Under the pieces are notes generated by a model. That model was not told the DNA's origin and did no database searches. It worked only from the letters and a program-made list of their open reading frames with translations. The position numbers and the translations under genes were made by a program. This document shows positions 29,895 to 36,118 of a stretch of 36,118 nucleotides of DNA, piece after piece. The stretch's first letter is position 1. Every line of letters begins with the position of its first letter. This stretch comes from Caulobacter sp. AP07 (GTDB lineage: Bacteria > Pseudomonadota > Alphaproteobacteria > Caulobacterales > Caulobacteraceae): contig NZ_AKKF01000228.1 of assembly GCF_000281955.1 (NCBI RefSeq), positions 1 through 36,118 of the forward strand, given 5' to 3'.

Positions 29895-31115
29895 ATGACT
29901 TCCCACCCGGTGACCGATCCGGTCCCCTCGCCACGGACCTATCCGGTGGCGCTGGTCCTGGCGGCCCTGGCCCTGGGCGGCTTCGCGATCGGCACGACCG
30001 AGTTCGCCTCGATGAGCCTGCTGCCCTACTTCGCCGCCAGCCTCGGCGTCGACGCGCCGACCGCCGGTCACGCGATCAGCGCCTACGCCCTGGGCGTGGT
30101 GGTCGGGGCCCCGGTGATCGCGGTGGGAGCCGCCCGGATGCCCCGGCGGTTGATCCTGGTCGCCCTGATGGCGGTGTTCGCGGTCGGCAACCTGCTCAGC
30201 GCCCTGTCGCCGAGCTTCGGCTGGATGCTGGTGTTCCGGTTCTTCAGCGGCCTGCCGCACGGCGCCTATTTCGGCGTCGCGGCCCTGGTCGCGGCCGGCG
30301 TCGCGCCGCCCGAGCGCCGGGCCCGGGCCGTGGCCATGGTGATGATCGGCCTGACCGTGGCGACGATCGTCGGCGTGCCGCTGGCCAACGCCGTGGGCCA
30401 GTGGATCGGCTGGCGCTGGGGTTTCGTGATCGTCGCCGTGCTGGCCGCCCTGACCGCCACGGCGGTGTTCCTGTTCGCGCCGCGCGACGCGGCCCATCCC
30501 GACGCCAGCCCGCTGCGCGAGCTGGGCGCCCTGGGTCGCGGCCGGGTGTGACTGACCCTGGGCATCGGGGCCATCGGCTTTGGCGGCATGTTCTGCGTCT
30601 ACACCTACCTGGCCTTGACGATGGCGGAGGTCACCCACGCCTCGCCGGCCGCCCTGCCGCTGGTGCTGGCGGTGTTCGGGGTCGGCATGACGGTGGGCAC
30701 CCTGGTCTGCGCCTGGGCCGCCGACCGGGCCCAGATGCCGGCGATCGGCGCGGTGCTGCTGTGGAGCGCGGCGTCGCTGGCCCTGTATCCGATGGCGGTG
30801 CACAGCCTGTGGACCCTGGTCCCGGTGGTGTTCCTGATCGGCTGCGGCGGCGGGCTGGGCGCGGTGCTGCAGACCCGGCTGATGGACGTGGCCGGCGACG
30901 CCCAGACCCTGGCGGCGGCGCTCAACCACTCGGCCTTCAACTTCGCCAACGCCCTGGGCCCGTGGCTGGGCGGCCTGGCCATCGCCGCCGGCTACGGCTG
31001 GACCTCGACCGGCTATGTGGGCGCGGCCCTGGCCCTGGGCGGCTTCGCCATCTGGGGGGTGGCGGCGCTGGACGTGCGGCTGGAGCGGCGGCGGACGCTG
31101 GCGGCGGCGGAGTAG
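29895..31115 (+). pseudogene. MFS transporter (DHA1, AraJ/YdhP-like) interrupted by an in-frame TGA
   Basis: A 12-helix drug/metabolite exporter reading frame of 406 sense codons that is continuous in one frame except for TGA at 30549-30551. Residues 1-218 include IGTTEF (32-37), the conserved start of helix 1, and the motif-A-like GAARMPRR, and end in GRGRV. After the stop the frame continues LTLGIGAIGFGGMFCVYTYL and on through the second six helices to 31115. The stop falls at the junction of the cytoplasmic loop and helix 7. A tryptophan codon TGG there would restore a normal protein with one base change. The second half could restart at ATG 30588, but no ribosome site is visible. It is either a recent pseudogene, a sequencing error or a strain-specific inactivation. 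Confidence 0.88.
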
Positions 31116-31128
31116 CCGAGTAGTTCGC

Positions 31129-31596
31129 CTAGGCCCGAACCTGGTCGAGCATCGCGCGGACGATCAGCCGGTGGAACGGAAGCACCACGGCCAGATAGGC
31201 GCGGCCCAGCCGGTTGTGCGTGCGGACCACCGTCGTCGCCGTCACGCGCTGGCCGCCGTCAGCCGGCGCCACGTCGATGAACACGCGGAAATCCAGGTGG
31301 TCGTCGTCGAAGCCCATGATCATGCGTTCGGCCGTCTCGCTGACGATCGGGAAGATCCCGATCCGCGCCTGGTCCGACAGGGCGTGAGCGGTCTTGAGGC
31401 CGAGGGGCGACACGACGGCGTCCCGCAGCGCCAGGAGCGCGGTCGCCCAGGCCGGCGAGCGTCCGAGCGCGCGTTCGGCGGCCTGGCGGGCGTCCAGGCG
31501 CGGGCCGGGCGAGACGACGCTGAAGGCGTCGATGAATTGCGATCCTTCGAGGATTCCGCGCAGGGCGGGCTCGGGCGAGATCGCGTGCGCCCGCAT
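31129..31596 (-). CDS. DUF2867 domain-containing protein
   Basis: A 155-residue protein that looks like the DUF2867 family. It starts MRAHAISPEP and contains ALRDAVVSPLGL (about 57-68), IGIFPIVSET (about 80-89), MIMGFDDDHLDFRVFIDV (about 93-110), ATTVVRTHNRLGRAYL (about 121-136) and ends in a hydrophobic helix with LPFHRLIVRAML. No catalytic motif or membrane anchor other than that C-terminal helix is evident, and the function of the family is unknown. An ATG two codons earlier (31602) is an alternative; GAGATGGG precedes the later one. It lies just behind the Rrf2 gene on the same strand, so the two form an operon and the regulator may control it. Confidence 0.82.
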   Translation of the reverse strand: MRAHAISPEPALRGILEGSQFIDAFSVVSPGPRLDARQAAERALGRSPAWATALLALRDAVVSPLGLKTAHALSDQARIGIFPIVSETAERMIMGFDDDHLDFRVFIDVAPADGGQRVTATTVVRTHNRLGRAYLAVVLPFHRLIVRAMLDQVRA

Positions 31597-31609
31597 GCCC
31601 ATCTCGCGA

Positions 31610-32053
31610 CTAGGCCGCGGCCGAGGAGGCGTTCGACGCGCCCGACAGCAGGTCGGCGACCGAAATCAGCGCCAGCCGTTCGGCCACGGCGGTGTCGGCG
31701 GCGACCATCGCGCTTCGCACGGCGTCGGGAATCTTCTCGCCCACCGGGCAGCCCTTGACGCCCTTGGGCGCCACGCCGAGGTGGGCGCAGCCGTTCACGG
31801 CCCGCAGCACGACGTCCAGGGTGATCTCCTCGGCGGGCTTCAGCAGCCAGGCGCCGCCGTTGGCCCCGGCTCGCGCGCCGATCAGCCCGGCCTTGCCGAG
31901 CATGGCGGTCACGCGGCGCACCACCACCGGGTTGGTCGGCACCGAGGCGGCGAGCTCGGCGCTGGCCACGGCGCGGTCCGCCGAGAAGGCGCTCTTGTGC
32001 GCCAGATAGGCGAGGGCGTGGGCCGCCACGGGGAATTTCTGACTATCGGACAT
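31610..32053 (-). CDS. Rrf2 family transcriptional regulator
   Basis: A 147-residue winged-helix regulator of the Rrf2 family. The helix-turn-helix lies at about 25-58, with the recognition segment NPVVVRRVTAMLGKAGLI, followed by the wing GANGGAWLLKPAEEITL. Only two cysteines are in the effector region (Cys89 in NGCAHLG and Cys102 in KGCPVG), not the three of Fe-S-binding IscR, NsrR and RsrR, so it may be a thiol-based or ligand-based sensor closer to the YwnA group. ATG at 32053 is chosen over an upstream in-frame ATG (32095) because it places MSDSQKFPVAAHAL directly before the first helix. It is co-transcribed with DUF2867 and could be the regulator of the flavodoxin/MFS pair nearby; that is inference. 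Confidence 0.9.
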   Translation of the reverse strand: MSDSQKFPVAAHALAYLAHKSAFSADRAVASAELAASVPTNPVVVRRVTAMLGKAGLIGARAGANGGAWLLKPAEEITLDVVLRAVNGCAHLGVAPKGVKGCPVGEKIPDAVRSAMVAADTAVAERLALISVADLLSGASNASSAAA

Positions 32054-32132
32054 TTTTCTGTGGCAGGACCCTAGGGGCGTGGCGCGTGCGTTCAACCTAA
32101 AAGCATAGTCGGCGAAAAGTATCGTCGGTATC

Positions 32133-32157
32133 CCGGTTCAGGTGGCGATTGAACCGG
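32133..32157. promoter_or_regulatory. Inverted repeat between the Rrf2 gene and kup
   Basis: CCGGTTCA (32133-32140) and TGAACCGG (32150-32157) are perfect 8-base arms with a 9-base centre, in the 187-base divergent region. It could be an operator for Rrf2 autoregulation or for kup, or a hairpin in the kup leader. Nothing else in the region is clear, except GGAGGG right before the kup ATG. Confidence 0.45.
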
Positions 32158-32240
32158 AGCGGGATTGGGTGTATCGCGCCCCGCTTGATCGATATGGGGC
32201 TCCGCACCGCGATTTGCGAGGGCGACCCCGGAGGGATTGA

Positions 32241-34217
32241 ATGGCTTCCGAAGCCTCTGGCGCACCCGCTCCCACCAGCGCCGCCTCATGTGATGTCCCT
32301 CCGCAAGCTGGCCATGACCTGAAAGGGCATAGCTTCCTGGCGCTCGCGGTCGGTTCGGTCGGCGTCGTGTTCGGCGATATCGGCACGAGTCCGCTGTACG
32401 CCTTCAAGGAAGCGCTGCACGCCACCGCCAGGGACGGGGTGACCCGTCCCGAGATCCTGGGCGTCGTGTCGCTGGCCCTGTGGGCGCTGATCCTGGTCGT
32501 CACGATCAAGTACGTGCTGTTCATCATGCGCGCCGACAACAAGGGCGAGGGCGGGGTGCTGTCGCTGATGGCCCTGGCCCAGCACGCCATCGGCAAGCGC
32601 ACCACCCTGGTCTTCGTGCTTGGGGTCACCGGGGCGGCGCTGTTCTACGGCGACGCGGTGATCACTCCGGCGATCTCGGTGCTGTCGGCGGTGGAGGGCC
32701 TGCGGACCATTCCGATGTTCGAAACCCGCGTCACCACCCAGATGGTGCTGCTGATCGCCACGGTCATGCTGCTGGGCCTGTTCTTCATCCAGAGCCGGGG
32801 CACGGCGGTGGTCGGCCGGCTGTTTGGGCCGGTATGCGCCGTCTGGTTCGCGGTGATGTTCGCCCTGGGCGCCTATCACCTGGCCGACAATCCCGGGGTG
32901 TTCGCGGCGATCAACCCCTACTACGCCGTGTCCTTCCTGCTGCACCACGGCATGGCCGGCTTCATCGTGCTGGGCGCGGTGTTCCTGACCGTCACCGGCG
33001 CCGAGGCCCTGTCGGCCGACATGGGCCATTTCGGGCGCTGGCCGATCCAGGCCGCCTGGTTGTTCTTCGTGCTGCCCTGCCTGGCGGTCAACTATCTGGG
33101 CCAGGGCGCCTTCGCCCTGCAGACCCTGGAAACCGCCAACGCCGCCGGCCTGCCGATGCCGGAGCTGAACTGGTTCTTCGAGATGGCCCCGGAATTCCTG
33201 CGCCTGCCGCTGGTGTTCCTGGCCGGGGCGGCCACGGTCATCGCCAGCCAGGCGGTGATCACCGGCGCCTTCTCCCTGACCCAGCAGGCCATTCAACTGG
33301 GCCTGCTGCCTCGCCAGGACATCAAGCGCACCTCCGAGACCCAGTCGGGCCAGATCTTCGTGCCGCAGCTCAACACCATGCTGCTGGTCGGGGTGCTGGC
33401 GATCATGTTCACCTTCCAGACCTCATCGGCCCTGGCCCACGCCTATGGCCTGGCGGTGACCGGCACCATGTGCGTCACCACCTGCATGGCCTTCATCGTC
33501 ATGCGCCGGCTGTGGAACTGGAAGACCCCGGCCGCCCTGGCCTTCCTGATCCCGTTCATGACCCTGGACCTGACCTTCCTGTCGGCCAACGCCCTGCGGT
33601 TCTTCACCGGCGGGTGGCTGCCGGTGCTGATCGGGGCCGTGCTGTTCACGATCATGGCCACCTGGGTGCGCGGCAGCCAGATCCTCACCGAGAAGACCCG
33701 CCGCGACAGCGTGCCCCTGGTCGACCTGATGGAGATCCTGCGGGCCCGCGCCCCGCACCGCGCCCCCGGCACGGCGATCTTCCTGACCTCCGACCCCGAC
33801 ATGACCCCGGTCGCCCTGATGCATAACCTCAAGCACAACAAGGTGCTGCACGAGCGCAACGTGGTGCTGACCGTCCGCACGGCCGACACGCCGCGGGTGG
33901 CCGAGGAGGACCGGATCCGCACCCAGGCGATCAACGCCGACTTCAAGAAGGTCGAGATCTTCTACGGCTTCATGGAAAGCCCCAACGTGCCCAAGGCCCT
34001 GGCCTTGCTGCGCAAGCAGCAGGGGCTGAAGTTCGACATCATGGCCACCAGCTTCTTCCTGGGCCGCCGCTCGATCGTGCCGTCGGCCAATTCGGGCATG
34101 CCGCTGTGGCAGGACCGCATCTACATCTTCCTGATGAAGAACGCCGCCAACCCCACCGACTTCTTCAAGATCCCTCCAGGCCGCGTGGTCGAGTTGGGCG
34201 CCCAGGTGACGGTCTAG
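32241..34217 (+). CDS. kup: Potassium uptake protein Kup (KUP/HAK/KT family)
   Basis: A 658-residue potassium-proton symporter. The N-terminus has a polar stretch of about 30 residues, then the first helix carries the family signature GDIGTSPLYAFKEAL (45-59). About twelve helices follow to near residue 480, including FYGDAVITPAISVLSAVEGL and SQAVITGAFSLTQQAIQLG. The remaining 170 or so residues form the cytoplasmic domain, with TAIFLTSDPDMTPVALMHNL and FDIMATSFFLGRRSIVPS. Length and motifs are normal. GGAGGG lies just before the ATG. The stop codon is directly followed by the ATG of the next gene, so the two are translationally coupled. Confidence 0.96.
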   Translation: MASEASGAPAPTSAASCDVPPQAGHDLKGHSFLALAVGSVGVVFGDIGTSPLYAFKEALHATARDGVTRPEILGVVSLALWALILVVTIKYVLFIMRADNKGEGGVLSLMALAQHAIGKRTTLVFVLGVTGAALFYGDAVITPAISVLSAVEGLRTIPMFETRVTTQMVLLIATVMLLGLFFIQSRGTAVVGRLFGPVCAVWFAVMFALGAYHLADNPGVFAAINPYYAVSFLLHHGMAGFIVLGAVFLTVTGAEALSADMGHFGRWPIQAAWLFFVLPCLAVNYLGQGAFALQTLETANAAGLPMPELNWFFEMAPEFLRLPLVFLAGAATVIASQAVITGAFSLTQQAIQLGLLPRQDIKRTSETQSGQIFVPQLNTMLLVGVLAIMFTFQTSSALAHAYGLAVTGTMCVTTCMAFIVMRRLWNWKTPAALAFLIPFMTLDLTFLSANALRFFTGGWLPVLIGAVLFTIMATWVRGSQILTEKTRRDSVPLVDLMEILRARAPHRAPGTAIFLTSDPDMTPVALMHNLKHNKVLHERNVVLTVRTADTPRVAEEDRIRTQAINADFKKVEIFYGFMESPNVPKALALLRKQQGLKFDIMATSFFLGRRSIVPSANSGMPLWQDRIYIFLMKNAANPTDFFKIPPGRVVELGAQVTV

Positions 34218-34580
34218 ATGAACTATCTCGGCGTCATCGGCGACGTTCTGTGGATTCTGGCGCTGTCGATCATGGCCGGCGCCTCGCGGATGTCGTGGGG
34301 CAAGATCGGCAAGGACCTCAAGGTTCCGGTGCTGTGGTCGCCGTCGGGCGCGACGGTGTGGCGAGCCCCGCGCGCGGTGGCGCTGGTGTTCCTGCCGCTC
34401 TTCGCCTTCCTGCTCAGCCTGTGGCTGATGCTGGGCAGCCGCAAGCCGATGGGCCTGGAGCTGGCGATCATCCTGCTGTGCGTGCGCGCCACCCTGGCGG
34501 CGATCTTCGCGGTGGTCCACCTGGCCCAGATCCGGCGGGCGCTGAACCAGCTGGTCGACGAAGGCCAGATCAAGCTCTGA
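34218..34580 (+). CDS. Small three-helix membrane protein coupled to kup
   Basis: A 120-residue protein whose ATG immediately follows the kup TAG with no spacer. Predicted membrane spans are at about 4-22, 53-72 and 80-101, with a basic loop between the first two (MSWGKIGKDLKVPVLWSPSG, residues 25-44) and a polar tail with QIRRALNQLVDEGQ. I do not recognise the family. The back-to-back arrangement suggests joint translation with kup, and thus an accessory subunit or regulator of potassium uptake, but nothing in the sequence proves it. The codon use is like that of the neighbours. Confidence 0.75.
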   Translation: MNYLGVIGDVLWILALSIMAGASRMSWGKIGKDLKVPVLWSPSGATVWRAPRAVALVFLPLFAFLLSLWLMLGSRKPMGLELAIILLCVRATLAAIFAVVHLAQIRRALNQLVDEGQIKL

Positions 34581-34592
34581 CATCAGAACTTC

Positions 34593-34638
34593 GCAGGGCG
34601 ACGTTTCAATGCGGATGAAACCGCGCTAAACGCCCCGC
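34593..34638 (+). promoter_or_regulatory. Nested inverted repeat at the argG promoter region
   Basis: Inner arms GTTTCA (34603-34608) and TGAAAC (34616-34621) with a 7-base centre; outer arms GCAGGGCG (34593-34600) and CGCCCCGC (34631-34638) pair with one mismatch. GCTAAAC (34625-34631), close to the Caulobacter -10 form GCTANAWC, lies between the two right arms. The repeat may be an operator over the promoter or a leader hairpin. Confidence 0.45.
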
Positions 34639-34670
34639 GACTTTGTGTTTCCTCGGAAGGACCCCCGCTC

Positions 34671-35897
34671 ATGGCCACCAAGCCCGTGAAGAAGGTCGTG
34701 CTCGCCTATTCGGGCGGTCTCGACACCTCGATCATCCTCAAGTGGCTGCAGACCGAGTATGGGGCCGAGGTCGTCACCTTCACCGCCGATCTCGGCCAGG
34801 GCGAGGAGATCGAACCGGCGCGGGCCAAGGCGCTGGCGGCCGGCGTCAAGCCGGAGAACATCTTCATCGAGGACGTGCGCGAGGAGTTCGTCCGCGACTA
34901 CGTCTTCCCGATGTTCCGGGCCAACACGGTCTATGAGGGCCAGTACCTGCTGGGCACCTCGATCGCCCGCCCGCTGATCGCCAAGAAGCAGATCGAGATC
35001 GCCCGCAAGGTTGGCGCCGACGCGGTCAGCCACGGCGCCACCGGCAAGGGCAATGACCAGGTCCGCTTCGAGCTGGGCTACTACGCGCTCGAGCCCGACA
35101 TCCACGTGATCGCCCCTTGGCGCGAATGGGACTTCAAGTCCCGCGAGGCCCTGCTGGAATTCGCTGAAAAGCATCAGATCCAGATCGCCAAGGACAAGCG
35201 CGGCGAGGCTCCGTTCAGCGTCGACGCCAACCTTCTGCACTCCTCGTCCGAGGGCAAGGTGCTGGAAGATCCGGCCGTCGAGGCCCCGGAATTCGTGCAC
35301 ATGCGCACGATCGCCCCGGAAGACGCGCCGGATAAGCCGCACGTCTTCACCATCGACTTCGAACGCGGCGACGCGGTCGCCATCGACGGCGTCGCCATGT
35401 CGCCGGCCACGATCCTGACCAAGCTCAACGAACTGGGCCACGACAACGGCGTCGGTCGCCTGGACCTGGTCGAGAACCGCTTCGTCGGCATGAAGTCGCG
35501 CGGTGTCTACGAGACCCCGGGCGGCACGATCCTGCTGGCCGCCCACCGCGGCATCGAGTCGATCACCCTGGATCGCGGCGCGATGCACCTGAAGGACGAG
35601 CTGATGCCGAAATACGCATCGCTCGTTTACAATGGCTTCTGGTTCGCCCCCGAGCGCGAGATGCTGCAGGCGGCCATCGACTACAGCCAGGCCAAGGTCA
35701 CCGGCCAGGTACGGGTCAAGCTCTACAAGGGCAACGTCACGATCATCGGCCGCGAGAGCCCCTACAGCCTCTACGACCAGGACCTGGTCACCTTCGAGGA
35801 AGGCAAGGTCGCCTACGATCACCGCGACGCCGGCGGCTTCATCAAGCTCAACGCCCTGCGCCTGCGCGTGCTGGCCAAGCGCGACAAGCGCGGCTAG
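34671..35897 (+). CDS. argG: Argininosuccinate synthase
   Basis: A 408-residue enzyme that joins citrulline and aspartate with ATP to make argininosuccinate, the penultimate step of arginine synthesis. The ATP pyrophosphatase P-loop SGGLDTS is at 14-20, ending the segment [50 protein letters not shown] and [20 protein letters not shown] in the later parts are strongly conserved across the family (each given as a separate stretch). Length is normal for the bacterial type. GGAAGGAC precedes the ATG. It is a single-gene transcription unit with a strong intrinsic terminator 36 bases after the stop. Confidence 0.97.
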   Translation: MATKPVKKVVLAYSGGLDTSIILKWLQTEYGAEVVTFTADLGQGEEIEPARAKALAAGVKPENIFIEDVREEFVRDYVFPMFRANTVYEGQYLLGTSIARPLIAKKQIEIARKVGADAVSHGATGKGNDQVRFELGYYALEPDIHVIAPWREWDFKSREALLEFAEKHQIQIAKDKRGEAPFSVDANLLHSSSEGKVLEDPAVEAPEFVHMRTIAPEDAPDKPHVFTIDFERGDAVAIDGVAMSPATILTKLNELGHDNGVGRLDLVENRFVGMKSRGVYETPGGTILLAAHRGIESITLDRGAMHLKDELMPKYASLVYNGFWFAPEREMLQAAIDYSQAKVTGQVRVKLYKGNVTIIGRESPYSLYDQDLVTFEEGKVAYDHRDAGGFIKLNALRLRVLAKRDKRG

Positions 35898-35913
35898 GGC
35901 TGAGGCCCGCCTT

Positions 35914-35929
35914 CGGGCCGGATCGGATA
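35914..35929 (+). other. Stem-loop after argG
   Basis: GGCCCG and CGGGCC form a perfect 6-pair stem with a CCTT loop, directly ahead of the main terminator. It may help block 3' exonucleases. Confidence 0.4.
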
Positions 35930-35932
35930 TGG

Positions 35933-35962
35933 AAAACCCCGCCGGCGACGGCGGGGTTTTTT
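35933..35962 (+). terminator. Intrinsic terminator of argG
   Basis: AAAACCCCGCC (35933-35943) pairs perfectly with GGCGGGGTTTT (35950-35960) over a GGCGAC loop. The T run continues to 35962 and then GTT. The A run on the left makes it workable in both directions. Confidence 0.95.
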
Positions 35963-36029
35963 GTTGGGCCTGCTGCGGCCCAAGTCGGACGTTCGAACGG
36001 TCAGCTCTTGAAATCCAAAACCACCTCGT

Positions 36030-36118
36030 CCCTCCCCCTTGTGGGGAGGGTGGCCCGCGTAGCGGGTCGGGTGGGGGATCGGTGCAGGGCGTTTGAGCGG
36101 CGGTGAAGCCCCACCCAC
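36030..36118. repeat. CCTCCCCC-type intergenic mosaic repeat, copy 3, cut by the window end
   Basis: The end palindrome CCCTCCCC-CTTGT-GGGGAGGG (36030-36050) is followed by CCCGC-GTA-GCGGG (about 36054-36066) and GGGTGGGGG, the same order of parts as the left half of copies 1 and 2. The end of the element lies past the window. The bases between the argG terminator and this repeat show no gene. Confidence 0.65.

Noticed and set aside
30588..31115. The second half of the MFS gene as an independent gene
   Set aside because: It is in the same frame as the first half, lacks a ribosome site and equals helices 7-12 of one transporter.

Overview
The window is high-GC, densely coded alphaproteobacterial chromosome, most likely from Caulobacter or a close relative (Caulobacteraceae). 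The main support is gene content and order. A WecG/TagA/CpsF glycosyltransferase resembling holdfast HfsJ, galE, an MHYT-GGDEF-EAL protein, a HerA-like ATPase, an AI-2E permease and a 1616-residue NAD-glutamate dehydrogenase of the GdhZ type follow one another as I remember them in C. crescentus (CC_0095 down to CC_0088). That recollection was not checked. No phage, plasmid, IS element, CRISPR, tRNA or rRNA was found.

Layout. Positions 89-6381: an isoaspartyl peptidase, a quinone oxidoreductase, the hfsJ-like gene with a coupled small membrane protein, an SDR, an EamA permease and galE. Positions 6455-19536: the c-di-GMP protein, HerA-like ATPase (minus strand), AI-2E permease, an unannotated RNA-like region, gdhZ, a UMF1 transporter and a DUF418 protein. 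Positions 19533-26039 are a minus-strand series: rsmB, rpe, a heparinase II/III protein, then purH behind its own promoter and a ZTP riboswitch, then a dienelactone-hydrolase-like gene. Positions 26108-28814: a DUF1674 (SDHAF4) gene, pyrF, marC and an SDR. Positions 28993-32053: a flavodoxin-like gene divergent from an MFS transporter broken by an in-frame TGA, then a DUF2867 gene and an Rrf2 regulator. Positions 32241-35897: kup with a coupled small membrane gene, and argG with a clear intrinsic terminator.

The most interesting material is noncoding. Between the AI-2E gene and gdhZ there are three hairpins whose loops are only C (6, 5 and 7 bases). They start where a promoter-like pair predicts transcription to begin and end at a stem followed by a T run. 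This looks like a small RNA with anti-Shine-Dalgarno loops, or a structured leader. purH has a textbook ZTP (pfl) aptamer. Two families of intergenic palindromic repeats are present: GGGGACACAC-type elements, all 11 or 12 bases after a stop codon, and CCTCCCCC-type mosaic elements. Several perfect inverted repeats lie at likely promoters (hfsJ, flavodoxin/MFS, kup, argG), and interleaved hairpins lie just before rpe.

The genes are mostly chromosomal housekeeping: purine, pyrimidine and arginine synthesis, pentose phosphate, rRNA methylation and potassium uptake. They are mixed with surface-polysaccharide and c-di-GMP functions that in Caulobacter link nutrition to cell cycle and adhesion.
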